Position numbers and translations under genes: made by a program. From positions 496,001-560,000 of the forward strand of contig NZ_CP015322.1 of NCBI RefSeq assembly GCF_001686985.1: a DNA stretch of 64,000 nt. The letters run 5' to 3'. Below, one piece after another: positions 42,680 through 50,992 of the stretch. Within the stretch, counting starts at the first letter, position 1. Each line of letters starts with the position of its first letter. Under the pieces are notes generated by a model. That model was given only the letters and a program-made list of their open reading frames with translations, ran no database searches and had not been told where the DNA came from. The DNA comes from Mesorhizobium amorphae CCNWGS0123. GTDB lineage: Bacteria > Pseudomonadota > Alphaproteobacteria > Rhizobiales > Rhizobiaceae.

Positions 42680-43789
42680 ATGTCGACCGTAAACCGAGAA
42701 ACCACTCGCCCTGCCGCCGGCCGTGCCGGCATAAAGAAGGAGCTGCCCGCGCATTTCAAGGACTACCGCCACGTTTGGGTCTTCATCGAACTCGAACGTG
42801 GCCAGGTCCATCCCGTATCATTCGAATTGCTCGGCGAAGGCCGAAAGCTCGCCGACAAGCTTGGCGTCGAGCTTGCCGGAGTCGTGATAGGACCGCCGGG
42901 AGAAGCCACCCGGCCTGCCGTAGCCGATGCCTTCGCTTATGGCGCCGACCTTGTCTACATCGTCGAGGCGCCGCTGCTTGCCGACTATCGCAACGAGCCG
43001 TTCACCAAGGCGATGACGGATCTGGTCGTTACCCACAAACCCGAGATCCTTCTTCTCGGCGCGACCACACTCGGCAGGGATCTCGCCGGCTCCGTGGCCA
43101 CGACCTTGCTCACAGGGCTCACGGCCGATTGCACCGAACTCGATGTGGATACCGATGGATCGCTCGCCGCGACCCGGCCGACTTTCGGCGGCTCCTTGTT
43201 GTGCACGATCTATACGCTCAACTACCGGCCGCAGATGGCGACGGTGCGACCGAGGGTCATGCCCATGCCGCAGCGGACGGACAGGCCGGCCGGGCGTGTC
43301 ATCCGGCACAAGCTGTCGGTCCCCGAGGACGAGATCGTTACCAAAGTCCTCGGCTTCCTGCCGGATAGCCAGTCGGCAAACGCAAACCTTGCCTATGCCG
43401 ACGTCGTGGTTGCGGGAGGTCTCGGTCTAGGCTCGGCGGAGAACCTGCAGCTTGTGAAGAACCTCGCGCGAGCAATCGGGGCCGAGCATGGCTGTTCGCG
43501 CCCGTTGGTCCAGAAGGGCTGGATGTCGGCGGATCGGCAGATCGGCCAAACTGGCAAGACCATCCGGCCGAAACTTTATATAGCGGCCGGGATTTCCGGC
43601 GCCATCCAGCACCGGGTTGGCGTCGAGGGGGCGGATCTCATCGTGGCCATCAACACCGACCCCAACGCGCCGATTTTCGATTTCGCCCACCTCGGGATCG
43701 TCACCGACGCGATCCGCTTCCTGCCCGCACTAACTGAAGCCTTCACCCGGCGGCTGTCGCCCCACAATCGCGATAAGCTTGCGAGCTAG
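42680..43789 (+). CDS. fixB: Electron-transfer flavoprotein alpha subunit FixB
   Basis: 369 residues from ATG 42680, 16 bases after fixA with GGAG upstream. The FAD-binding C-terminal domain is intact (YIAAGISGAIQHRVGVEGAD, then VAINTDPNAPIFDFA). Pairs with FixA. Confidence 0.95.
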   Translation: MSTVNRETTRPAAGRAGIKKELPAHFKDYRHVWVFIELERGQVHPVSFELLGEGRKLADKLGVELAGVVIGPPGEATRPAVADAFAYGADLVYIVEAPLLADYRNEPFTKAMTDLVVTHKPEILLLGATTLGRDLAGSVATTLLTGLTADCTELDVDTDGSLAATRPTFGGSLLCTIYTLNYRPQMATVRPRVMPMPQRTDRPAGRVIRHKLSVPEDEIVTKVLGFLPDSQSANANLAYADVVVAGGLGLGSAENLQLVKNLARAIGAEHGCSRPLVQKGWMSADRQIGQTGKTIRPKLYIAAGISGAIQHRVGVEGADLIVAINTDPNAPIFDFAHLGIVTDAIRFLPALTEAFTRRLSPHNRDKLAS

Positions 43790-43793
43790 CGAG

Positions 43794-45107
43794 ATGGACA
43801 TGATCGCGGAAAAATTCGACGCCATTGTTATTGGAGCCGGCATGTCCGGAAATGCTGCTGCGTACACCATGGCAAGCCACGGCCTGAAGGTGCTGCAGTT
43901 TGAGCGGGGTGAATATCCGGGCTCCAAGAATGTCCAGGGTGCCATCATGTACGCGAACATGCTGGAGAAGATCATCCCGGATTTCCGGGACGATGCGCCT
44001 CTCGAGCGGCATTTGGTTGAACAGCGGCTTTGGGTGATGGACGACACGTCCCACACCGGGATGCACTATCGGTCGGAGGACTTCAACGAGGCAAAGCCCA
44101 ACCGCTATACGATCATTCGTGCCCAGTTCGACAAATGGTTTTCGCGTAAGGTGCGCGCGGCCGGCGCGACAGTCCTGTGCGAGACGACTGTGACGGAACT
44201 CGTCCGTGATGCCAAGGACAAGGTGGTCGGCGTCCGCACGGACCGGGCCGGCGGCGCGATCTTCGCGGACGTTGTCATTCTCGCAGAAGGTGTCTCGGGG
44301 CTGCTTGGCACGCGGGCCGGGCTTCGCGAGATGCCGAAGCCACAAAGCGTGGCGCTCGCCGTCAAGGAAATGCATTTCCTGCCCGAAGATGTCATTGAGC
44401 AGCGGTTTGGCCTCAAGGGCGGTGAAGGCTGCGTAATCGAGGCTGTCGGCACGATCTCCCGCGGCATGGCCGGGCTTGGCTTCCTTTACACCAACAAGGA
44501 GTCGATCTCACTGGGCATCGGCTGCCTCGTTTCGGATTTCGGCGCGACGATGCAGAGCCCATACGCCCTCCTCGATGCGCTGAAAGACCATCCTTCGATC
44601 CGGCCGCTGATCGCCGGCTCGGAGGTGAAAGAATATGCCGCGCATCTCATTCCCGAAGGTGGCTACAAGGCGATTCCGCAGCTCTTTGGCGACGGTTGGG
44701 TCGTGGTCGGCGATGCCGCGCAATTGAATAACGCCGTTCACCGCGAGGGTTCAAACCTCGCCATGACCTCCGGCCGCATCGCGGCTGAAGCAATCGTCCA
44801 GGTCAAGCGCCGCAATGGTCCAATGACCAAGCAGAACCTTGTCCTTTATAAGACCATGCTGAACAAGTCCTTCGTGGTCAAGGACCTGAAGAAATACAAG
44901 GATATGCCGGCCCTGCTCCACACCAATTCCCGAAATTTCTTCACGACCTACCCGCAGTTGATGTCGCAGGCGGCCCAGAACTTCATGCGGGTCGACGGCA
45001 CCCCGAAAATCGAGAAGGAAAAGGCGACCGCTGCTGCCATGATCAAGGCGCGTTCGCGCTGGGGGTTGGTGAGCGACGCGGTCCGCCTGGCGCTCGCCTG
45101 GCGTTAA
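43794..45107 (+). CDS. fixC: Flavoprotein FixC (ETF-quinone oxidoreductase-like)
   Basis: 437 residues from ATG 43794. The N-terminal FAD site reads DAIVIGAGMSGNAAAYTMA, and the GDGWVVVGDAAQLNN block closes the flavin pocket. It passes electrons between the FixAB flavoprotein and the quinone pool. Starts 4 bases after fixB. Confidence 0.95.
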   Translation: MDMIAEKFDAIVIGAGMSGNAAAYTMASHGLKVLQFERGEYPGSKNVQGAIMYANMLEKIIPDFRDDAPLERHLVEQRLWVMDDTSHTGMHYRSEDFNEAKPNRYTIIRAQFDKWFSRKVRAAGATVLCETTVTELVRDAKDKVVGVRTDRAGGAIFADVVILAEGVSGLLGTRAGLREMPKPQSVALAVKEMHFLPEDVIEQRFGLKGGEGCVIEAVGTISRGMAGLGFLYTNKESISLGIGCLVSDFGATMQSPYALLDALKDHPSIRPLIAGSEVKEYAAHLIPEGGYKAIPQLFGDGWVVVGDAAQLNNAVHREGSNLAMTSGRIAAEAIVQVKRRNGPMTKQNLVLYKTMLNKSFVVKDLKKYKDMPALLHTNSRNFFTTYPQLMSQAAQNFMRVDGTPKIEKEKATAAAMIKARSRWGLVSDAVRLALAWR

Positions 45108-45121
45108 AGGAGGGACGAGAG

Positions 45122-45418
45122 ATGACGGTCGCGGTGACGTTGCGCGTCGAGGAGAAGCTCTACCAGAACCGCTACCTGGTCGATTCGGGGCGCCCGCATA
45201 TCAAAGTGCGACCGCACGCGCGGCCAAGCGCTAACCTGCTCGGGTTGACCCGCGTCTGCCCGGCCCAATGTTATGAGCTGAACGACCAGGGCCAAGTGGA
45301 GATCACCGCCGACGGCTGCATGGAGTGCGGCACCTGCCGGGTCCTGTGCGAGGCCAGTGGTGAGATCGAGTGGAATTATCCGCGCGGTGGCTTCGGTATC
45401 CTCTTCAAGTTCGGATGA
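45122..45418 (+). CDS. fixX: Ferredoxin-like protein FixX
   Basis: 98 residues with GGAGGGACGAGAG upstream. The C-terminal cysteines (CMECGTCRVLC) and the RVCPAQCYE segment form the iron-sulfur site. Last member of the fixABCX operon. Confidence 0.95.
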   Translation: MTVAVTLRVEEKLYQNRYLVDSGRPHIKVRPHARPSANLLGLTRVCPAQCYELNDQGQVEITADGCMECGTCRVLCEASGEIEWNYPRGGFGILFKFG

Positions 45419-45427
45419 CCCGCGCAC

Positions 45428-45451
45428 GCACGCGCCATTTCGGGCGCGTGC
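45428..45451 (+). terminator. GC-rich hairpin after fixX
   Basis: GCACGCGCC (45428-45436) and GGCGCGTGC (45443-45451) form a perfect 9-bp stem with a six-base loop, ten bases after the fixX stop. There is no T-run, so it may be a weak terminator or an mRNA-stabilising hairpin. Confidence 0.55.
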
Positions 45452-45506
45452 CGATAGCCACCTGCGATTGCCGCGGCTCCAGCCTAACAAGCTTCTCGCA
45501 ACCAGT

Positions 45507-45518
45507 TTGCAATTGCAA
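45507..45518 (+). promoter_or_regulatory. Palindrome upstream of nifA
   Basis: TTGCAATTGCAA is a perfect 12-base palindrome ~86 bases before the nifA start, flanked by CAGT and CAACTG that extend the symmetry imperfectly. It is not a FixK box (TTGAT-N4-ATCAA). The binding factor is unknown. Confidence 0.4.
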
Positions 45519-45603
45519 TTCAACTGGGGGTCGTCAATACTGAATCGAAACACAAAAAGCCGCTTCGGGGAGAAGCACGCTGCACAACCCCTGAGGTGTC
45601 TCC

Positions 45604-47370
45604 ATGACTCAAGTATTGCGCGATCGGGTGGATGAAATAGGCCTTCGGACGAGCCGGTCGCCTGGCAAAACCATGCACGAGGCGGATATTTCGGTCAAGG
45701 GAATCTACGCGATATCCAAGAGCCTGACCGCCCCTACCCGGCTGGAGATCACGCTCGCCAATGTGGTGAATATTCTCTCCTCGTTTGTGCACATGCGTCA
45801 TGGTGCAATAGTCGTCCTGGGCGCTGAAGGAGAGGCGGAGATTACCGCAACTGCCAGCAACGACCACACACCTCAATCAGGCCTGTGCCGCGCCATACCT
45901 CAGGGCGTCGTAGACCAAATCGTCGCTGCGGGGACGCCGCTTGTCATACAGGATGTCAGCAAGTCCGAACTCTTTCAGGCTGACCTTAAAACATTTTCGA
46001 GCGGCGGCACCGTCCCGGTTAGCTTTATCGGAGTCCCGATTAAGGCTGAGGATAAAATCCTTGGGACATTGTCGATCGACCGTGTCGGGGACGGCACCAC
46101 CAGCGTGCGCTGCGACGAAGACTTACGCTTCCTGATCATGGTCGCCAACCTTGTCGGCCGGACCATCCGCCTGCACCGCATCCTAAACCCAGATGGTCAG
46201 CGGCTTAAAGAGGAGCAACGCAGACCGGAAAAATCGCTCGGCGAGGAAAGGACCAACCCCGCCCGGCATTCGCATGTCAAAATCGGCGGGATCATCGGGG
46301 AAAGTCCAGCACTCAAGCAGGTGCTCGAAACCGTCTCGGTCGTCGCGACGACTAATTCCACCGTGCTTCTTCGAGGTGAAAGTGGCACCGGCAAGGAATT
46401 CTTTGCACAGGCCATCCATGAGCTTTCACCTCGCAGCAAGAAGGCTTTCGTCAAACTGAACTGCGCCGCACTGCCTGAAAGCGTTCTGGAATCGGAGTTG
46501 TTTGGGCATGAAAAGGGCGCCTTCACCGGGGCTATCTCGCAGCGCGCCGGTCGTTTCGAATTGGCGAATGGCGGAACCCTGCTGCTTGACGAAATCGGCG
46601 AGATTTCGCCTGCCTTTCAAGCCAAGCTGTTGCGCGTCTTGCAGGAAGGCGAACTGGAGCGAGTCGGCGGCACCAGGACGCTAACGGTCGATGTCCGGCT
46701 CATATGCGCCACCAATAAGGACCTCGAGGCGGCAGTCGTGAAGGGAGAGTTTAGGGCCGACCTTTACTACCGCATTAATGTGGTGCCAATCATGCTGCCT
46801 CCGCTGCGAGAGCGACCCGGCGATATTCGACGCCTTGCGAAAGCCTTCCTCCAACGCTTCAACAGGGAGAACCACCGCGACCTCGACTTCGCACCCTCGG
46901 CGCTCGACCTGATCTCGCAATGCTACTTCCCAGGTAACGTGCGTGAGTTGGAAAACTGTGTGCGAAGGACGGCCACGCTTGCGCGTTCAACGACGGTCGC
47001 CACGTCGGATTTCGCCTGCCAGAATAGCCAGTGCCTTTCTTCGCGCCTCTGGAAAGGGGCAGACCTTCCGCCCGGCAGCAATGCCCGCGAAGAGCTCGCT
47101 CGGGGCAACCGCATGCCGGTCGCATCGCCGCCGTTGCCGTCCAGGCGCATCGGCGGCGCCGAAGGCGAGGTACTGCCCGTCCAGGTCTGCGATCCGAACG
47201 ATCCTGCTTACCCCGCAGCCGGCCCGCGTCTGGCGGACCGCGACCGGCTGATCGATGCGATGGAGAAGTCCGGCTGGGTTCAGGCCAAGGCGGCTCGTAT
47301 CCTTGGCCTCACGCCGCGGCAGATTGGCTATGCTCTGCGCCGGTACCGTATCGAGGTGAAGAAGTTCTAA
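45604..47370 (+). CDS. nifA: Nitrogen-fixation transcriptional activator NifA
   Basis: 588 residues. An N-terminal GAF domain (~40-195), a sigma-54-interacting AAA+ domain (~230-465) with Walker A GESGTGKE and the GAFTGA loop, and a C-terminal helix-turn-helix (VQAKAARILGLTPRQIGYAL). The interdomain linker carries C472-x4-C477, the motif linked to oxygen sensitivity in rhizobial NifA. It activates the hesB, fixA and nifB promoters found in this window. No sigma-54 promoter is seen immediately upstream, so it may be read from fixABCX or from an unrecognised promoter. Confidence 0.95.
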   Translation: MTQVLRDRVDEIGLRTSRSPGKTMHEADISVKGIYAISKSLTAPTRLEITLANVVNILSSFVHMRHGAIVVLGAEGEAEITATASNDHTPQSGLCRAIPQGVVDQIVAAGTPLVIQDVSKSELFQADLKTFSSGGTVPVSFIGVPIKAEDKILGTLSIDRVGDGTTSVRCDEDLRFLIMVANLVGRTIRLHRILNPDGQRLKEEQRRPEKSLGEERTNPARHSHVKIGGIIGESPALKQVLETVSVVATTNSTVLLRGESGTGKEFFAQAIHELSPRSKKAFVKLNCAALPESVLESELFGHEKGAFTGAISQRAGRFELANGGTLLLDEIGEISPAFQAKLLRVLQEGELERVGGTRTLTVDVRLICATNKDLEAAVVKGEFRADLYYRINVVPIMLPPLRERPGDIRRLAKAFLQRFNRENHRDLDFAPSALDLISQCYFPGNVRELENCVRRTATLARSTTVATSDFACQNSQCLSSRLWKGADLPPGSNAREELARGNRMPVASPPLPSRRIGGAEGEVLPVQVCDPNDPAYPAAGPRLADRDRLIDAMEKSGWVQAKAARILGLTPRQIGYALRRYRIEVKKF

Positions 47371-47458
47371 CGTGCCGGCGACGTCAAAGGTCAAGCTGGC
47401 GTTGTTGGCCCCTCTTCCGTGCGTGGGATGCGGTGCCGCGATCCAATTCGCCTGTCCA

Positions 47459-47474
47459 TGTCGGAAGCCTGACA
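47459..47474 (+). promoter_or_regulatory. NifA upstream activator site for nifB
   Basis: TGTCGGAAGCCTGACA fits TGT-N10-ACA and lies 73 bases before the sigma-54 promoter of nifB. Confidence 0.85.
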
Positions 47475-47547
47475 AAAATGTGTCGGAACAAACGGCCAGA
47501 AGCGGAAACGAATACCTAACACATTGAACGAATCGCGCTTTTCAAGT

Positions 47548-47562
47548 TGGCGCAGCTCTTGC
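47548..47562 (+). promoter_or_regulatory. Sigma-54 promoter of nifB
   Basis: TGGCGCAGCTCTTGC carries GG and GC with the required spacing, 39 bases before nifB. Confidence 0.88.
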
Positions 47563-47601
47563 AGTTGAATGGGGACGTTCGCCCTGGCATGGAGCCGTTT
47601 G

Positions 47602-49083
47602 ATGTCCGCACCGACGATTTCGCTTGAGGGCGTGGCCAGCACAAAATCCTTCGACCGTTTGCTGGCGACTGCGAAATCCGGTGGCTGCGCATCTCCATCT
47701 TGCGGCTTGTCCGCAAAGACGGACGACATGGACCCGGCTATCTGGGAGAAGATCAAGGACCATCCGTGCTATTCAGAAGAAGCCCACCATTATTTCGCGC
47801 GCATGCATGTGGCGGTCGCGCCGGCCTGCAATATCCAGTGCAACTATTGCAATCGCAAATATGACTGCGCCAATGAAAGCCGGCCTGGGGTCGTCTCGGA
47901 AAGGCTGACCCCAGACCAGGCGCTACGCAAGGTGATCGCGGTCGCCAACGAAGTGCCGCAGCTTTCCGTGCTCGGCATCGCCGGACCGGGCGATGCCTGC
48001 TACGACTGGAAGAAAACAAAGGCAACGTTCGAGCGAGTTGCCAGGGAAATCCCCGACATCAAACTATGTATCTCCACCAATGGGCTCGCGCTGCCGGACC
48101 ATGTTGGCGAGCTTGCCGACATGAATGTCGATCATGTGACAATCACCATCAACATGATCGACCCAGAGGTCGGCGCAAAGATCTATCCCTGGATCTTTTA
48201 CGACCACCGCCGGTACACCGGCGTCGAAGCTGCCCGGATCCTGCACCAGCGGCAGATGTTAGGCCTGGAGATGCTGACCGCGCGCGGCATCCTTACCAAG
48301 ATCAATTCGGTGATGATTCCCACCGTCAACGACGAGCACCTGATCGAGGTCAATAGATGGGTCAAGGAGCGCGGCGCGTTCCTGCACAACGTCATGCCGC
48401 TGATTTCCGACCCGGCGCATGGCACGTACTTCGGTCTGACCGGGCAGCGCGGTCCAAAGCCGGTGGAATTGAAAGCGCTTCAGGATAGTCTAGGAGGTGG
48501 CGCCAAGCTGATGCGCCATTGCCGGCAGTGCCGGGCCGATGCGGTCGGCCTGCTTGGCGAGGATCGTGGCCAGGAGTTCACGCTCGACAAGCTTCCCGGC
48601 GAAGTTATCTACGACGCCGGCAAGCGCGAGGCCTATCGAGAGGTGGTCGCGTGCGAGCGCGGCGATCATGTGGCAGCCAAGAGTCAAGCGGTCGCGATCG
48701 TCAAGGCAGCGGACTCCGGCAAATCGCTCCTTGTCGCCGTGGCGACCAAGGGCGGCGGGCGCGTCAACGAACACTTCGGCCACTCGAAGGAATTCCAGGT
48801 TTATGAGGCCTCGCCGAGAGGGATCAGTTTCATCGGGCATCGCAAGGTCGAGCAATATTGCCTCGGCGGCCGGGGCGCGGACGCCACCCTCGATGGCGTT
48901 ATCGCTGCGCTGGAACGCATCGACATCGTGCTGTGCGCCAAGATCGGAGATTGCCCCAAGGATCGGCTCGCGGAAGCTGGAATCCGGGCAACGGACGTTT
49001 ATGGCTATGACTATATCGAGACCGCGATCAGCGCGCTTTACGCTGCCGAATTTGGGGTCGAACCAATGGCGGCGACGGCCTGA
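47602..49083 (+). CDS. nifB: Nitrogenase cofactor biosynthesis radical-SAM protein NifB
   Basis: 493 residues from ATG 47602, which has GGAG seven bases upstream; the open frame begins at 47569 without a ribosome site. The radical-SAM cysteines (CNIQCNYC), the CISTNGL block and a C-terminal NifX-like domain (GRVNEHFGHSKEFQVYE) are present. It makes the NifB-co precursor of the iron-molybdenum cofactor. First gene of nifB-fdxN-nifZ-fixU. Confidence 0.96.
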   Translation: MSAPTISLEGVASTKSFDRLLATAKSGGCASPSCGLSAKTDDMDPAIWEKIKDHPCYSEEAHHYFARMHVAVAPACNIQCNYCNRKYDCANESRPGVVSERLTPDQALRKVIAVANEVPQLSVLGIAGPGDACYDWKKTKATFERVAREIPDIKLCISTNGLALPDHVGELADMNVDHVTITINMIDPEVGAKIYPWIFYDHRRYTGVEAARILHQRQMLGLEMLTARGILTKINSVMIPTVNDEHLIEVNRWVKERGAFLHNVMPLISDPAHGTYFGLTGQRGPKPVELKALQDSLGGGAKLMRHCRQCRADAVGLLGEDRGQEFTLDKLPGEVIYDAGKREAYREVVACERGDHVAAKSQAVAIVKAADSGKSLLVAVATKGGGRVNEHFGHSKEFQVYEASPRGISFIGHRKVEQYCLGGRGADATLDGVIAALERIDIVLCAKIGDCPKDRLAEAGIRATDVYGYDYIETAISALYAAEFGVEPMAATA

Positions 49084-49117
49084 GCCGTCTCGTTCCAACC
49101 GAACCAGGAGTTGAGAA

Positions 49118-49312
49118 ATGGCCTTCAAGATCCTCGCATCACAATGCACGCAATGCGGTGCCTGCGAGTTCGAATGTCCCTCGGGCGCGATCAAGTTCAA
49201 GGGCGAGGCCTACGTGATCGATCCTAAGGAATGCACCGAATGCAAGGAGGCCTTCGATACCCAGCAATGCGCCTCGGTATGCCCGGTACCGAAGACCTGC
49301 GTTCCCGCCTGA
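49118..49312 (+). CDS. fdxN: Ferredoxin FdxN
   Basis: 64 residues, 2[4Fe-4S]-type ferredoxin with CTQCGACEFECP and a second set CTECKEAFDTQQCASVCP whose spacing is extended, as in nif-associated FdxN. Donates electrons to NifB or nitrogenase. 34 bases after nifB. Confidence 0.95.
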   Translation: MAFKILASQCTQCGACEFECPSGAIKFKGEAYVIDPKECTECKEAFDTQQCASVCPVPKTCVPA

Positions 49313-49411
49313 CCTCCAATCGGGCTAGCGACACGGGTCGCGGTCACCTCCCGAGGAGGCCTCTACCTCTTTATTGACAACCTGCAGCCGTGACGAAGGA
49401 AAGGAACAGGC

Positions 49412-49738
49412 ATGGGCCTTGGACGCGAACAGGAGGTCGAGATCCGCAAACCTCCGCGATTGATGCCGGGGGAGCGGGTCCGTGCCACACGCCACATAAG
49501 GAATGACGGCACCTATCCTGGTCGCCAGATCGGCGAAAACCTCGTGCGGAAGGGCGACGAAGGCTATGTGCGCGACATCGGCACCTTTCTCCAGCAGTTC
49601 TACATCTATGCGGTCGAATGGGTCGATCGCGGCACCGTCGTTGGCATGCGCGCCCACGAACTGATGAGCCTCGACCAATCCGGGAATCCTTGCGGTGCCG
49701 AATTCACTGCTGGCCCTAATAAAGGAACTGCCCGATGA
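49412..49738 (+). CDS. nifZ: Nitrogenase maturation protein NifZ
   Basis: 108 residues. VRATRHIRNDGTYPGRQIGE and GDEGYVRDIGTFLQQFYIYA are the NifZ signature. It helps form the P-cluster of the molybdenum-iron protein. Overlaps fixU by 4 bases. Confidence 0.93.
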   Translation: MGLGREQEVEIRKPPRLMPGERVRATRHIRNDGTYPGRQIGENLVRKGDEGYVRDIGTFLQQFYIYAVEWVDRGTVVGMRAHELMSLDQSGNPCGAEFTAGPNKGTAR

Positions 49739-49947
49739 AGGTAATGATCCGCAGGACCGGCGCCGGGCTGTCGGCGTATGTTCCCAAGAAGGATCTCGAA
49801 GAGCCCATCGTCAAGGTCGAGAATGAAGACTTGTGGGGCGGGTGCGTAACGCTCAGGAACGGCTGGCGGCTCGTCCTGCCCGAACTTCCGCGGGATACAC
49901 GTCTGCCGATCACTGTCGAGGCAAGGAAGATCTCCGACAAGGACTGA
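49735..49947 (+). CDS. fixU: NifT/FixU family protein
   Basis: 70 residues beginning MKVMIRRTGAGLSAYVPKKD with the central WGGCVTLRNGWRL, typical of NifT/FixU. Its precise role is unknown. Coupled to nifZ. Confidence 0.93.
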   Translation: MKVMIRRTGAGLSAYVPKKDLEEPIVKVENEDLWGGCVTLRNGWRLVLPELPRDTRLPITVEARKISDKD

Positions 49948-49989
49948 TGCTGCAGGCTGGCAACATGACAACGCCAACCGGAGACGAGC

Positions 49990-50874
49990 ATGAACATGAT
50001 CTCGGCCTTGAACCATCTCTTCATCATTCGCGACAGTCATGCCTCAAAGCAGCTTGATCTGCTGAAGAAGGCGCTATACGCCGATCAGATCATCCCCTAT
50101 CTTGGTCCGGGTCTACTCCGGCTCAAGACCGTGGAACCACCCGTACCGCATACGCCGGAAACCGTCGCCGCTGCCCTCAACGCGCGAGCGCCAGCGCCTT
50201 CCAAGATCCGCACCAATATGTGGTCGGTCGCCCAATTCATCGAACAGCGCCGGCATCGCCGGACGCTTCAGGCTTGGATGGCTGAGATATTCGCAGGGCC
50301 GGTTGCGCCGACCGTTTTCCACGCCTGGCTTGCAACGCTGCCGCTCTCCCTCATCGTCGACAGCTGGTACGACGGCGCCATGCGCGCAGCCCTCGCAGAG
50401 ACCGGCCGAACGGATGTCATCGAGATTCAAGGCGTCACGCGGGCGGACGCAATCACCGACATTTGGACAAGAACCTACGACTTGGCCGGGAGGGAACTCC
50501 AACCCGGATCAGCGGCAACGACGGTTCTCTATACGCCACACGGCAGCATCAGGCCCGCCGCGAATTTCCTCGTCGCAGATTCCGACTATGTCGAGACCCT
50601 AACCGAAATCGATATCCAGACGCCTATCCCACAAGTCATGAAGGAACGGCGCACCAACAGAGGTTTCCTCTTCTTCGGCTGTCGCTTCGACGATCAGATG
50701 CTGCGCACTTACGCCCGGCAAATCATGAAGCGCTCCCAAGGCCCGCACTTTGCGGTAATCGATTCGGCAACGCTGACCAAAAACGAACGCCGTTTCCTTG
50801 CAGCAAATGCAATCACGGTCATAGACATGCCGGCAGGCGAAGCCGCGGCTCGGCTTGCCGCAGCACGCGTCTAG
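49990..50874 (+). CDS. SIR2-like protein linked to the nif operon
   Basis: 294 residues, GGAG six bases before ATG 49990. The pattern IIPYLGPGLL near residue 35, TPHGSI with a His at the catalytic position (~178), and GFLFFGCRFDDQMLRTYARQ (~225-245) fit the SIR2_2 superfamily. Those Rossmann-fold proteins use NAD; many are NADases in defence, others deacylases. The gene lies 42 bases after fixU on the same strand, so it is probably part of the NifA-controlled operon. Its substrate is unknown. The GAGxS motif of true sirtuins reads GPGLL, so activity is uncertain. Confidence 0.75.
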   Translation: MNMISALNHLFIIRDSHASKQLDLLKKALYADQIIPYLGPGLLRLKTVEPPVPHTPETVAAALNARAPAPSKIRTNMWSVAQFIEQRRHRRTLQAWMAEIFAGPVAPTVFHAWLATLPLSLIVDSWYDGAMRAALAETGRTDVIEIQGVTRADAITDIWTRTYDLAGRELQPGSAATTVLYTPHGSIRPAANFLVADSDYVETLTEIDIQTPIPQVMKERRTNRGFLFFGCRFDDQMLRTYARQIMKRSQGPHFAVIDSATLTKNERRFLAANAITVIDMPAGEAAARLAAARV

Positions 50875-50992
50875 AAGATGATGGCGGGCCATGTATCGCA
50901 ACGGCCTTTGATCGTGGTCCGGCTCACCGCCCACCCCCGGCCGGACCTGAGTCCGAAATATACGCTTGAGCAGTGAGGCTAGTGGCGGCGTG

